The notes: generated by a model from the sequence alone, not told the origin. A stretch of 64,000 nucleotides of DNA from JAKPAM01 sp047601745 (GCA_047601745.1 JASGIS010000001.1:2790001-2854000), one strand, 5' to 3'; positions 34,992 through 45,904 are shown, counted from the stretch's first letter. Numbers and translations are program-made.

Positions 34992-36455
34992 ATGCGCGAG
35001 TCGATTGACGCGCGTTCGAGCGCCCGCTGGGTATCGGTGTCCCAGGCGGCGCGCAGCCTGATCCAGCTCACCGCGGTGATGGTGCTGGCCCGGCTGCTGA
35101 CGCCGGCCGAATACGGGCTGATGGCGCTGGCCAACATCGTCGCCGGCCTGGCCTATTCGCTGCGCGATTTCGGCACCACGCCGGCAGTGATCCGCCGGCC
35201 GACGCTCGATCCCTCGTTCGAATCGGCGGTGTTCTGGCTGAACCTGACGGTCGGCGTCGTGCTGAGCCTGCTGGTGCTGGCGTCCGCGTGGCCGCTGACG
35301 CGCTATTTCGATGCGCCCGATCTGTCGGGCGTGCTGGTCTGGCTCAGCCCGCTGTTCCTGGTCGGCTCGCTGTCGATCCTGCCGCAGGCCAAGCTCGAGC
35401 GCGCGGCCCGCTTTCGCCAGCTCGCGATCATCGAAGTGGTCGCCGCCGCGGCCGGTGCGCTGGTGGCCATCGGCATGGCCTTGTGGGGCGCCGGCGTCTA
35501 CAGCCTGGTGATGCAGGCGCATCTGCCGGTCTGGATCACCTCCGCCTGCCTGCTGGTCGTCAGCGACCGCACCCGGCCGCGCACGGCCGGGCTGGGCGGG
35601 GCGATGCGCGAGTTGCTGCAAACGAGCGTGCCGATGACCCTTTACGCGATCCTGACGCAACTGCGCGCGGGCATCGACAGCTTCGTGATCGGCCGGCTGT
35701 TCGGCGCCCATTGGCTGGGCTCCTATAGCGTGGCTTCCAAGGTGGCGTTGACCCCGATGGCCAATCTGTCCGCCGTCTGCGGCCGGGCGGCGCTGCCGTC
35801 CTACAGCGCCGCGCTGCAGGACACGGCCCGGTTGCGCGAGATGTACCTGCGTTCGATCCGGCTGGTCGCGTTCATCTCGTTTCCGGCGATGGCCACGCTA
35901 TGGACATTCCGACAGGTGTTCGCCGATCTGGCGCTCGGCAGCCAGTGGTCCGATGCGGTGCCGATCCTGGCTTGGCTGGCGCCGATCGGCGCGTTGGGCG
36001 GCCTGGAGGCGCCGACCGCTTCGGTGCTGATCGCCCAGGGCCGGGCCCGGGTGCTGTCCAGGCTGACGCTGCTGGCGGCGATACTGGTCGGACTGGGTTT
36101 GGTGGTCGGTGGGCAATTCGGCATTTCGCCGATGATGGGCGGGCTCTTCGTCGCCACGCTGATCTCGGTTTCCGTTTCGATGGTGATGGCGGGCCGGGCG
36201 TTGGGCCTGCGACTGTCCGCACCGTTCGTCGCGCTGCTGCCCAGCCTGCTGCTGGCCGTCGTCAGCGTGCTGGTGATGAAGATGGTCGAAAACCAGTTGG
36301 TCGGCATGCCCTTGCTGCTGCGCGTCGCCCTCTCGCTGGCGGCCGGCGTCGCAGCCTATTTCGTGCTGGCCCGGTGGGTCGCGCGGTCCACCGCGAGCGA
36401 CCTGATGTCGCTGGTGCCCGGCCTGCACCGCTCCGCCGGCGGCGTTTCACGTTGA
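34992..36455 (+). CDS. Lipopolysaccharide/exopolysaccharide flippase (Wzx/MATE-like)
   Basis: A 487-residue polytopic inner-membrane protein of the MOP superfamily (polysaccharide transport), with about 14 hydrophobic helices and a start RSSARWVSVSQAARSLIQL followed by LLTPAEYGLMALANIVAGL, typical of Wzx-like proteins. It would flip undecaprenyl-linked sugars to the periplasm. A glycosyltransferase follows 16 bases downstream, so the pair forms a small surface-polysaccharide operon. No other sugar genes are nearby, so the polymer is unknown. Confidence 0.88.
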   Translation: MRESIDARSSARWVSVSQAARSLIQLTAVMVLARLLTPAEYGLMALANIVAGLAYSLRDFGTTPAVIRRPTLDPSFESAVFWLNLTVGVVLSLLVLASAWPLTRYFDAPDLSGVLVWLSPLFLVGSLSILPQAKLERAARFRQLAIIEVVAAAAGALVAIGMALWGAGVYSLVMQAHLPVWITSACLLVVSDRTRPRTAGLGGAMRELLQTSVPMTLYAILTQLRAGIDSFVIGRLFGAHWLGSYSVASKVALTPMANLSAVCGRAALPSYSAALQDTARLREMYLRSIRLVAFISFPAMATLWTFRQVFADLALGSQWSDAVPILAWLAPIGALGGLEAPTASVLIAQGRARVLSRLTLLAAILVGLGLVVGGQFGISPMMGGLFVATLISVSVSMVMAGRALGLRLSAPFVALLPSLLLAVVSVLVMKMVENQLVGMPLLLRVALSLAAGVAAYFVLARWVARSTASDLMSLVPGLHRSAGGVSR

Positions 36456-36471
36456 ACCAAAAGCGAATCGG

Positions 36472-37512
36472 ATGATCACGATCGACCTGGGCGTCTTCGC
36501 CCACAACGAGGCTTCCTGCATCGGCCAGTTCATCGAGGATCTGGCCCGGCAGACGCTGTTCGGCCGGGCCGACTTCAACGTGCGCGCGCTGATCCTCGCC
36601 AACGGCTGCACCGACGACACCGAGCAGGTGGCGCGGGCGGCGCTGGCCCGGACCGATGCGGCGTTCCAGCGGCAATGCGAGCTGGTGATGCTGCAGCAGG
36701 GCGGCAAGTCGCGCACCTGGAACGAGTTCACGCATCGGCTCAGCCGGCCCGATGCCGAATTCCTGCTGTTCCTCGATGCGGACATCCGCCTGCCGCAGGC
36801 CGATACGCTGGCCCGGATGATCGAGGCGCTGATCCAGCGCCCCGAACTGGCGACCTTCGTCAGTTGCCCGGTCAAGGACATCGTGCATGATCGGCTGCAG
36901 GTCGGGCCGATCGCTCGGCTGATCGCGCTGGGCGGCGGCACGCTGTTCGACTTCAAGATCTCGATCTGCGGCCAGCTCTATGCGCTGCGTGCCGGTCCGG
37001 CGCGTGAAGTGCACATGCCGGTGGGCTTGCCGGTCGAAGACGGTTTCCTGCGCGAGATGCTGCTGACCCACATGCTGACCCGGCAGGGCGAGGACCTGAG
37101 CCGGATCGACGGCGACGCGGACGTGTTCCACGTCTACGAATCGATCCGCTCGGTGCGCGAGCTGCTGCGCCACCAGGTGCGGATCGTGATCGGCAGCGCG
37201 ATCAACCTCGCGCTGTTTCGCCGGCTGCGCCAGATGAAGATGTCGCACGCGCAGTTGCAGCGCTACCTGGCCGACGTGTCGCAGGACGACGACTGGGTCC
37301 GCCGCACGATCCGCCAGGAGCTGCCCCAGACGCCGCACGGCTACGTGCCGTTCGCCTTCCTGAATCCGCGGATGCGTTCGCTGAAGGCGGCGTTGCGCGA
37401 ACGCGATCTCCGGCGCCTGCCGTCGATCAGCGGCGGCGTGGTGATGGACGTGATCGTCTATCTGATGGCGTCGGTCAAGATGGCCCGCGGCGTCGGCGCC
37501 AACTACTGGTAG
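36472..37512 (+). CDS. Family 2 glycosyltransferase
   Basis: A 346-residue GT-A-type glycosyltransferase. The N-terminus MITIDLGVFAHNEASCIGQF is the nucleotide-sugar-binding strand-loop, and LFLDADIRLP (about 103-112) supplies the DxD metal site. A C-terminal stretch (about 325-340, VVMDVIVYLMASVKMA) may associate with the membrane. It lies 16 bases after the flippase gene and probably adds a sugar to the same lipid-linked unit. Confidence 0.9.
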   Translation: MITIDLGVFAHNEASCIGQFIEDLARQTLFGRADFNVRALILANGCTDDTEQVARAALARTDAAFQRQCELVMLQQGGKSRTWNEFTHRLSRPDAEFLLFLDADIRLPQADTLARMIEALIQRPELATFVSCPVKDIVHDRLQVGPIARLIALGGGTLFDFKISICGQLYALRAGPAREVHMPVGLPVEDGFLREMLLTHMLTRQGEDLSRIDGDADVFHVYESIRSVRELLRHQVRIVIGSAINLALFRRLRQMKMSHAQLQRYLADVSQDDDWVRRTIRQELPQTPHGYVPFAFLNPRMRSLKAALRERDLRRLPSISGGVVMDVIVYLMASVKMARGVGANYW

Positions 37513-37554
37513 CGGTCGCGGGCAGCCTCCCCGGATCACGGCCGGACGGTCGAA

Positions 37555-37590
37555 TTACAAGTGAAAATGAGAATGATGTATATTCATCAT
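37555..37590 (+). promoter_or_regulatory. Fur-box-like promoter of the cytochrome c / PQQ dehydrogenase unit
   Basis: GAAAATGAGAATGATGTAT (37563-37581) matches 12 of 19 positions of the Fur consensus and contains the repeated hexamers GAAAAT GAGAAT. A -10-like TATATT (37579-37584) and a weak -35 TTACAA (37555-37560) bracket it. A further inverted repeat ATGATG/CATCAT (37573-37590) overlaps. The site is 160-190 bases before the cytochrome c ATG. Fur would repress this unit when iron is plentiful. Confidence 0.5.
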
Positions 37591-37748
37591 GTCATTTCGT
37601 CAGGCCTGTCCGCCGCCATCCAGTCGCCTTCCGCCTGCATCGCCGATGAGTACCGCGCTCGACGATCGAGTCCGAGTACGGCAACGGAGCGTCATTAGGC
37701 GTATCGCAAGGTCGAGATCGGTGATGGCCGTTTTGATGATGCGGTGTC

Positions 37749-38177
37749 ATGTCCCGATCGAGATTTCATGCAGGAACGTCCATCGCGAGAGTCGTGGCGA
37801 TACTCTCGATCGCTTTCGGCAGTTCGGCGCTGAAGGCCGAGTCCTCGGCGACTAAGCGTTCCCAGGTCGAATCCGGCGCTTCGGCTTATGCCGAGCATTG
37901 CGCAGCCTGTCACGGCAGCGATCTCGCCGGAACGGATCACGCCCCTGGCCTTTCCGGCGAGACGTTCTGGAACTCGTGGGACGGGAAGTCGGCTCGCCAG
38001 CTTTACGGCCGGATCATCAGCACGATGCCGCTCAGTGATCCCGGCAGTCTGGAGGCGAAGACGGTGGTGGATATCACCACTTACATCCTTAGTATCAACA
38101 AGCAGGTTCTGCCGGTCACCGGTCATGCCGGCGCGAACGATCTGGATGCGGTGATGATGTCCGAGCCGGCCAACTGA
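37749..38177 (+). CDS. Class I c-type cytochrome
   Basis: A 142-residue exported monohaem cytochrome. The signal peptide (about 1-31) ends near ALKAES. The haem site is CAACH (Cys51, Cys54, His55), and the distal methionine is probably Met93 in STMPLSDPG. It lies 54 bases before the PQQ dehydrogenase on the same strand and is the obvious electron acceptor for it, passing electrons to the respiratory chain. Confidence 0.93.
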   Translation: MSRSRFHAGTSIARVVAILSIAFGSSALKAESSATKRSQVESGASAYAEHCAACHGSDLAGTDHAPGLSGETFWNSWDGKSARQLYGRIISTMPLSDPGSLEAKTVVDITTYILSINKQVLPVTGHAGANDLDAVMMSEPAN

Positions 38178-38231
38178 TGGCGAGATGTCTTTTTTCTGAA
38201 CAAGAACCCACTGATCGGAAGATATTGTCGA

Positions 38232-40208
38232 ATGCGTAGGAAAGGTCTGTTGGCCCCGGTGGCGACGGCATTGCTGGTGGCCGGAGCGAGCTTCGCGGCT
38301 TCGGCGCAGAGCGCAAGAAGCGAGTGGTCTTATTTCGGCGGCAGCAAGCGTTTCGACCGGTATTCGCCGCTTGACCAGATCGACAAGGACAACGTGTCGC
38401 GCCTGCAGCCGCTATGGACGCGGCCGGGGCTGGATTCGTCGATCAAGAATGCTTTCCCCGATCTCACGCCGTCCGGTTATCTGCGCGGCACGCCGATTCT
38501 CGTCAACGGCATGCTCTATGCGCCCAACGCGGTCGGGCTGGTCGAAGCCTTCGACCCCGCGACCGGTGCCACCAGATGGGTGCAGCAGCCGTTCGTCAAC
38601 ACGCTCAAGGAGGCTTCGGGGCAGAGCACCCGCAGCGTCGACTACTGGGAGCAGGGCGCCGACAAGCGGATCATCTCGGTCCGCGGCGAGTATCTGTATG
38701 CCCTCAACGCCGATGACGGCATGCCGATCGCCAGCTTCGGCGACCAGGGGCGCGTCTCGCTCAATCGCAACACGCCTGACGAGGCGCCGTTCTTCGGCTT
38801 CAACGGCCCGATCATCGTCGGTGACGTCATCGTCATCGGCGGCCAGGGGGGAGGCAAGGCCGGCGGCGGCTATGCCGATGGCGGCGATACCAAGGAAGCC
38901 CGGCCCGAGGACATCCGCGGCTATGACGTGCGTACCGGCAGACAGTTGTGGACCTTCCATGTGCTGCCGCGACCGGGGGAGCCGGGTTACGACACCTGGA
39001 CACCCGAGGCCGCGAGCTACACCGGCAACATGGGGGCCTGGGCGCCTCTGGCCGCCGACGAGGAACTGGGGATCGTCTATGTGCCGCTGTCTTCCCCCAC
39101 CAACCCCTTCTATGGAGGGCATCGGCCGGGCAACAATCTCTATGCCAACAGCCTGGTGGCCCTCGACGCCAGGACCGGCAGACGGGTGTGGCATTTCCAG
39201 TTGGTGCACCACGACGTCTGGGATTCGGACGTCGCCGCGCCACCGACGCTGGCCGACCTGACGGTCGACGGCAGGCAGATCCCGGCGGTGATCCAGCCGG
39301 GTAAGACCGGCTTTCTGTACGTGTTCGACCGCCGCAACGGCGACCCGGTCTGGCCGATCGAGGAGAGACCGGTGCCGAAATCGACGACGCCGGGTGAGCA
39401 TCTGTCCCCGACCCAGCCATTTCCGACCAAGCCGACGGCCTTCGACCGTCAGGGCATCAGCGAGGACGATCTGATCGACTACACGCCTGAATTGAAGGCG
39501 AAGGCCAAGGCTCTACTGGCCGATTTCAACTACGGTCCGCTGTTCACGCCTCCGTCGCTCGATGAGAGCGCGACCGGCGGCAAGAAGGGCACGCTGCTCA
39601 TGCCGGGCGGTTGGGGGAGCGGTAATTGGAACACCGGCGCTTTCGATCCCGAAACCGGGCGCTACTACGCGGTGTCGATGACGCTGCCTGGTGTGCTTGC
39701 CCACGCCAAGGTGGCCGACGAAGGCAAGGAAAAGATCGCTTATCGGGTGAGCAAGCCGCCGCGAGAGATCATGTCGGCCTATGGTCCCGGCCCGGACGGT
39801 TTACCGCTGCTGAAAGGCCCCTATGGGCGAATCACCGCCTATGACATGAACAGCGGTGACAAGCTGTGGACGGTGGCCAATGGCGACGGCCCCCGGAACC
39901 ATCCGCTGCTGAAGGACCTGAACCTGCCGCCGCTCGGCAACATCGGCCGCCCGGTGGCGCTGGTGACGAAGTCGCTGCTGTTCCTCGGCGATGCTTCGGA
40001 TGCCCTGTACGGGAAAGCCGGCATCAAGGAGAACACCTGGCTGCGCGCCTATGACAAGAAGACCGGCGACAAGGTCTGGGAAATCGCCATTCCGGCCGGC
40101 ACCACCGGCGGGCCGATCACCTATATGGTGAACGGCAGGCAGATGCTCGTCGTCCCCATCGGCAACGGTCAGTGGGGATCGGGTTGGATGGCTTTCGGCG
40201 TCAGGTGA
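38232..40208 (+). CDS. PQQ-dependent dehydrogenase (glucose/quinate dehydrogenase-like, soluble)
   Basis: A 658-residue periplasmic quinoprotein. The signal peptide ends near FAASAQS (about 20-27). Tryptophan-docking propeller repeats are spread along the protein, for example EAFDPATGATRWV, GYDVRTGRQLWTF and AYDKKTGDKVWEI. The catalytic aspartate is likely Asp331 in HHDVWDSDV, closely resembling HHDLWDMDV of membrane glucose dehydrogenase; there are no N-terminal membrane helices. No vicinal Cys pair of methanol dehydrogenases was seen. It oxidises an alcohol or sugar and hands electrons to the upstream cytochrome c. No PQQ synthesis genes lie in the window. Confidence 0.92.
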   Translation: MRRKGLLAPVATALLVAGASFAASAQSARSEWSYFGGSKRFDRYSPLDQIDKDNVSRLQPLWTRPGLDSSIKNAFPDLTPSGYLRGTPILVNGMLYAPNAVGLVEAFDPATGATRWVQQPFVNTLKEASGQSTRSVDYWEQGADKRIISVRGEYLYALNADDGMPIASFGDQGRVSLNRNTPDEAPFFGFNGPIIVGDVIVIGGQGGGKAGGGYADGGDTKEARPEDIRGYDVRTGRQLWTFHVLPRPGEPGYDTWTPEAASYTGNMGAWAPLAADEELGIVYVPLSSPTNPFYGGHRPGNNLYANSLVALDARTGRRVWHFQLVHHDVWDSDVAAPPTLADLTVDGRQIPAVIQPGKTGFLYVFDRRNGDPVWPIEERPVPKSTTPGEHLSPTQPFPTKPTAFDRQGISEDDLIDYTPELKAKAKALLADFNYGPLFTPPSLDESATGGKKGTLLMPGGWGSGNWNTGAFDPETGRYYAVSMTLPGVLAHAKVADEGKEKIAYRVSKPPREIMSAYGPGPDGLPLLKGPYGRITAYDMNSGDKLWTVANGDGPRNHPLLKDLNLPPLGNIGRPVALVTKSLLFLGDASDALYGKAGIKENTWLRAYDKKTGDKVWEIAIPAGTTGGPITYMVNGRQMLVVPIGNGQWGSGWMAFGVR

Positions 40209-40296
40209 CGGGCTGTCCACGGGATCGAACCGATCCGTCGCGCGACCGGTCCGATGGACGTTCTTCATCGTCTGGTTGATCGCAGTGTTAGTAAAT

Positions 40297-40339
40297 ACAA
40301 ATCGTTATCATTGACATAAATAGAAATACTTCTTACATT
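40297..40339 (+). promoter_or_regulatory. Sigma70 promoter overlapped by a Fur-like box, TonB receptor gene
   Basis: TTGACA (40311-40316), 17-base spacer, TACATT (40334-40339) gives a good sigma70 promoter. A Fur-like site at 40297-40315 (its reverse strand begins TGATAACGATT) overlaps the -35. The leader to the receptor ATG at 40558 is about 210 bases with no gene in it; the whole gap 40209-40557 holds only this element. Repression by Fur-iron is the expected control. Confidence 0.65.
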
Positions 40340-40557
40340 TCGCGGCTGCACACTGTCAGCTTCGCATCAGCATTGCTGTTGTTCCGGACACCATTCCGGC
40401 GTCCAGCCCCAGGGCATCGAGCTTCGTGGCTTGGCTGCCCGGCAGGCATGGCTGCTGGCCGTGTGTTTCGCCCTGCCTGAAACGGGTTGGCCCTTTCGCC
40501 CGTCGCTCGCAGCTTCGCCCTCGGACTGGACCATGGCGTCCCTCTAGCCGCTATCGT

Positions 40558-42861
40558 ATGTCTTCATTCTCGCCTACCCATGCCGGCCGTTTGCATGGCC
40601 CTTCTCTCCACTCCGGCCATGGCAGCACGCGCCTGCCGGCGCGACGGCGCCTCGCCCAGGCTGCCTGCCTGACACTGTCGATGGGCGCGTTGGCGCCGGC
40701 GCTGGCCCAGAGCGATGCGCGGACTGCTCGGCAGGATCCGGCGTCGCCGACGTCCGGCGCCCAGGCTCCGGCCGCGCAGCCCTCGGCCGCATCGGGCCAG
40801 ACGGCGGAGCTGCCGGCGGTCAGCGTCACGTCCACGTCGATGTCCGACGGCACCAGCGAAGGCACGGGCTCCTACCGGGCCAACGCCACGCGAACCGCGA
40901 CCGGACTCAACCTGTCGCCGCGCGAGACGCCGCAGACGATCACCGTCATCTCGCGCGAACAGATGGATGACGAAGGGATGACCTCGGTCAACGATGCGCT
41001 GAAGGCCACCAGCGGGGTTGCCGTGGTGAATTACGGCATGGAAGGCAGTCAGTACTACAGCCGCGGCTTCACCATGCAGTACCAGATCGATGGCATGGCC
41101 GCGCCGGGTGGAGTCGGCAATCGGTACAGCGGCGGGCCTCCGGTCGACCTGGGATTCATCGATCGGATGGAGGTCCTGCAGGGCGCGTCCGGCATGATGG
41201 CGGGCGCCGGCGATCCCGGCGGCACGGTGAACCTGATCCGCAAGCGGCCCACGCGCACCTTCCAGGCGCATGCCGAAGTGTCGCTGGGCTCGTGGAGCAG
41301 CGGTCGCCTGCTGGGCGACGTGTCGGGCCCCCTGGTGGAATCGGGCCGGATTCGCGGGCGCCTGGTGGCGGTGGCGGGAAACAGCGATTCGTTCACGAAT
41401 TACGCCTTTGTCGACCGGCGCGGAGTCTACGGCATCGTCGAGGCCGATCTGACCTCCGACCTCACGGTGGATGCCAGCATCATGTACCAGAAGGACAAGG
41501 GCCGCTATCACCTGGGCGTGCCGCTCGCACCGGATGGCCGTGACCTGCATTTTCCCCGGTCCGCCTTCTTCGCAGATGCCAATAGTCTCGACGAGAAGGA
41601 CATCACCAATTTCACGCTGGGCCTGACGTATCGGCTCCCGGCCGGCTGGGACATCAAGGCCGGCTATTCGCGCCAGCATGCGATGACCGAGTGGAAGAAC
41701 TACAGCTATCTCGACGGTACGCTGGATGTGGCGACCGGCCGCGGCCTGACACTGCTCCACCGGCCGTACTTCGAATGGGGCAAGAAGAGCAATGTGTTCG
41801 ATGTGAGGGCCAACGGTCCTCTAGAACTGTTCGGGCGCCGGCACGACCTGGGTTTTGGTCTGAACGGCTCGATCTATCGGGACGAAAACTGGGGGACGGA
41901 CTACGCCAGACGCCCTGTCGATGTCTACAACTTCGACCCGACGAATCTCGAAGCGATCGCTCCGGTGGGCAGGATGCCCGGGGCCACGCCGACCGATCAG
42001 AAAACCACCAACGTGGGCCTGTACGGCGTCGCGCGGTGGAACCTGGCGGATTCGCTCAAGCTGATCACCGGCCTGCGGGTGAGCAACTTCAAGCAGGAGA
42101 ACGTCCGCACCGGTCGCGTGCAGCCGAAGGAATCCGGCGTGGTCACGCCGTATGCGGCGCTGGTGTACGACATCAACTCGCAGTATTCGACCTACGTGAG
42201 CTACTCGGAGATCTTCAGGGGGCAGACCAATCGAGGTGTGGACGGCAACCTGCTCGATCCGGTGGTCGGTGCGAGCTACGAGCTCGGCGTCAAGGGCGAA
42301 CTGCTCGACAAGCGCCTGAACGTCTCCGCCGCGCTGTTCCGCGTCGAGGAGAAGAACCGTGCGCTGGTGATCGATTCGATCGCGCCGGATCCGGGCAATG
42401 TCTGCGGCGGGACTTGCTACGCCGCCTCGGGCAAGGTGGTGAGCCAGGGGGTGGATCTGGGGGCCAACGGGCAGCTTGGCCGGGGTTGGAATGTCGCGGC
42501 CAACTATACGTTCGTCGATGCCGAGCATGCGGTCGGCCCGCTGAAGGGGCAGAACTTCCAGCCGCTGCAGCCCAGGCACAGCTTTCGTCTCGCCACCAAC
42601 TACCAGGTGCCGAACACCCCCTGGTCGATCGGCGGCAACATGGTGGCGACCAGTCGGGTCTTCGTGAACAACTCGGCGGCCAGCCAGGGTTCGCTGGTGC
42701 TGCTCGGGCTGCATGCGGGCTACCGGATCAGCTCGAAGACGCAGGTGAGCGCGGTGATCAGCAATCTGACTGACCGCCGCTACTACGCGTTGTTCAGCAG
42801 TCGCTACGCCCCGTACGGCGAGCCGCGCAAGTTCATGGTGACGCTCAGACATTATTTCTGA
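40558..42861 (+). CDS. TonB-dependent siderophore receptor (FhuE/FpvA-like)
   Basis: A 767-residue outer-membrane receptor. After a signal region (about 30-51, ending GALAPALAQ) comes a Ser/Ala-rich linker with a TonB-box-like stretch near ELPAVSVTSTS, then the plug (about 110-250: RETPQTITVISREQMDDEGM, IDRMEVLQGASGMM, GDPGGTVNLIRKRPT) and a 22-strand barrel ending in LRHYF with C-terminal Phe. The plug sequence is that of ferric-siderophore receptors. No siderophore synthesis genes are close. The frame is open further upstream but has no signal sequence there. A Fur box covers its promoter. Confidence 0.95.
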   Translation: MSSFSPTHAGRLHGPSLHSGHGSTRLPARRRLAQAACLTLSMGALAPALAQSDARTARQDPASPTSGAQAPAAQPSAASGQTAELPAVSVTSTSMSDGTSEGTGSYRANATRTATGLNLSPRETPQTITVISREQMDDEGMTSVNDALKATSGVAVVNYGMEGSQYYSRGFTMQYQIDGMAAPGGVGNRYSGGPPVDLGFIDRMEVLQGASGMMAGAGDPGGTVNLIRKRPTRTFQAHAEVSLGSWSSGRLLGDVSGPLVESGRIRGRLVAVAGNSDSFTNYAFVDRRGVYGIVEADLTSDLTVDASIMYQKDKGRYHLGVPLAPDGRDLHFPRSAFFADANSLDEKDITNFTLGLTYRLPAGWDIKAGYSRQHAMTEWKNYSYLDGTLDVATGRGLTLLHRPYFEWGKKSNVFDVRANGPLELFGRRHDLGFGLNGSIYRDENWGTDYARRPVDVYNFDPTNLEAIAPVGRMPGATPTDQKTTNVGLYGVARWNLADSLKLITGLRVSNFKQENVRTGRVQPKESGVVTPYAALVYDINSQYSTYVSYSEIFRGQTNRGVDGNLLDPVVGASYELGVKGELLDKRLNVSAALFRVEEKNRALVIDSIAPDPGNVCGGTCYAASGKVVSQGVDLGANGQLGRGWNVAANYTFVDAEHAVGPLKGQNFQPLQPRHSFRLATNYQVPNTPWSIGGNMVATSRVFVNNSAASQGSLVLLGLHAGYRISSKTQVSAVISNLTDRRYYALFSSRYAPYGEPRKFMVTLRHYF

Positions 42862-42975
42862 GCGCGGCGTCTCGCGTCGACCCGGGAGCGCGAGAGTCGA
42901 TCCGCCTGGTCTCGACCGCGTCGACCGCGTGGGCCGGGTCGGCCGGGGCGGCCGGCAGTCGGACGACGGCGCTGG

Positions 42976-44211
<1,236 letters not shown>

Positions 44212-44350
44212 CGGCGCGAGGGCATCGGCCGAGTATATCGGTGGACATCGCGCCGCCGGGCCGCTAGTGTCGAGAGTCCGAAGTCCGGGTTCACGGCACT
44301 GACGGCCTCGGCCGGCGATCGGCGATCGGCGACTCGCCTCGGTCCGCGTT

Positions 44351-44695
44351 TCAGTCGCGGCCCATCAGCAGCGAGCTGACGGCCCAGCTGATCAGGCTGT
44401 ACAGCAGCGCGCCGACGATCGCCCAGCCGAAGCTGGCCACCGTGAACCCATCGACCAGTCGCGAGGTGACCCAGAACAGCAGGCCGTTGATGACCAGCGT
44501 GAACAGACCGAGCGTCAGCAGGTTGATCGGCAGCGTCAGGACCACCAGCACTGGCCGGATGAACACGTTGAGCAGCCCCAGCACCAGCGCGACGATGAGC
44601 GCCGTCCCGAAGCTGCCGATCTGCACGGCCGACAGCAGGTAAGGAAGCGCGAGCAGGCAAAGAGCGTTGATCGCCCATCCGAGTAGAATCCGCAT
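44351..44695 (-). CDS. Phage holin superfamily IV-like small membrane protein
   Basis: A 114-residue protein with four hydrophobic helices (IVALVLGLLNVFIRPVLVVL and the like). The pattern LNVFIRPVLVVLTLPINLLT is typical of the Mycobacterial 4TMS phage-holin-type family found widely as a bacterial housekeeping membrane protein; its role is unknown. AAAGGAG precedes the ATG by nine bases. Divergent from the acyl-CoA dehydrogenase gene with 32 bases between start codons. Confidence 0.9.
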   Translation of the reverse strand: MRILLGWAINALCLLALPYLLSAVQIGSFGTALIVALVLGLLNVFIRPVLVVLTLPINLLTLGLFTLVINGLLFWVTSRLVDGFTVASFGWAIVGALLYSLISWAVSSLLMGRD

Positions 44696-44727
44696 CCGTA
44701 CAGCTCCTTTACCAATAGAACCCCATC

Positions 44728-45888
44728 ATGATACGAGACGCCGAGACTATTAACGTCCTGATCGATTCGCTGCGCCGCTTCGTGCGCGATAAGCTCGTGC
44801 CGCGCGAGGCCGAGGTGGCCGAGACCGATGAGGTGCCCGAAGACATCCGCGCCGAGATGCGCGAACTGGGCCTGTTCGGCATGACGATCCCCGAGCAGTA
44901 CGGCGGCCTGGGTCTGACGATGGAAGAAGAGGTGCTGGTCTGCTTCGAGCTGGGTCGCACGTCGCCGGCCTTCCGTTCGCTGATCGGCACCAACAACGGT
45001 ATCGGTTCCGGCGGCATCGTCATCGACGGCACCGAGGAGCAGAAGCAGAAATACCTGCCGAAGATCGCCAGCGGCGAATACATCGCGTCGTTCGGCCTGA
45101 CCGAGCCGGGCGCCGGCTCCGACGCGGCGTCGCTGACGACGACCGCGGTCCGCGACGGCGACCACTACGTGTTCAACGGCACCAAGCGCTTCATCACCAA
45201 TGCCGATCTGGCCTCGGTGCTGACCGTCATGGCGCGCACCGATCCGTCCAAGCGCGGCGCCGGCGCGATCTCGGCGTTCATCGTCGAGAAGAACACGCCC
45301 GGCGTGTCGATCGGCAAGCCCGAGAAGAAGATGGGCCAGCAGGGCGCGCACATCTGCGACGTGATCTTCGAGAACGCGCGCGTGCCGGCGGCCAACCTGA
45401 TCGGCCTGAAGGAGGGCGTCGGCTTCAAGACCGCGATGAAGACGCTCGACAAGGGCCGTCTGCACATCTCGGCGATCGCGATCGGCGCGGCCGAGCGGAT
45501 GCTGCACGATGCGCTGAACTACGCGATGGAGCGCAAGCAGTTCGGCCAGCCGATCGGCGACTTCCAGCTCGTGCAGGCGATGCTGGCCGACAGCCAGGCC
45601 GACATCTACGCGGCCCGCACGATGCTGCTCGACGCAGCGCGCAAACGCGACGACAAGCAGGACGTGACGATGGAAGCGTCGTGCTGCAAGATGTTCGCGA
45701 CCGAGATGTGCGGCCGCGTCGCCGACCGGGCCGTGCAGATCTACGGCGGCGCCGGCTACATCAGCGAGTACGGCATCGAGCGCTTCTACCGCGACGTGCG
45801 GATCTTCCGCCTGTACGAAGGCACGACGCAGATCCAGCAACTGATCATCGGTCGCGAGCTCAAGCGCCGCGGCGTGATGGGCTGGTAG
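44728..45888 (+). CDS. Acyl-CoA dehydrogenase
   Basis: A 386-residue FAD-dependent acyl-CoA dehydrogenase. Signature FGLTEPGAGSDAASL (about 124-138), the FAD motif near MERKQFGQPIGDFQ, and the catalytic glutamate in RLYEGTTQIQ near the C-terminus are in place. It oxidises acyl-CoA to 2-enoyl-CoA in beta-oxidation or amino-acid degradation. The ribosome site is weak. RidA- and GGT-like genes follow on the same strand, the first 16 bases downstream. Confidence 0.95.
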   Translation: MIRDAETINVLIDSLRRFVRDKLVPREAEVAETDEVPEDIRAEMRELGLFGMTIPEQYGGLGLTMEEEVLVCFELGRTSPAFRSLIGTNNGIGSGGIVIDGTEEQKQKYLPKIASGEYIASFGLTEPGAGSDAASLTTTAVRDGDHYVFNGTKRFITNADLASVLTVMARTDPSKRGAGAISAFIVEKNTPGVSIGKPEKKMGQQGAHICDVIFENARVPAANLIGLKEGVGFKTAMKTLDKGRLHISAIAIGAAERMLHDALNYAMERKQFGQPIGDFQLVQAMLADSQADIYAARTMLLDAARKRDDKQDVTMEASCCKMFATEMCGRVADRAVQIYGGAGYISEYGIERFYRDVRIFRLYEGTTQIQQLIIGRELKRRGVMGW

Positions 45889-45904
45889 ACCGGCGAAGGA
45901 GACG

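Noticed and set aside
39215..39238. Possible lanthanide-type site (Asp two residues after the catalytic Asp, WDSD) in the PQQ dehydrogenase
   Set aside because: Membrane glucose dehydrogenases, which use calcium or magnesium, also have WDMD here, and this protein resembles that branch. The motif alone does not show lanthanide use.
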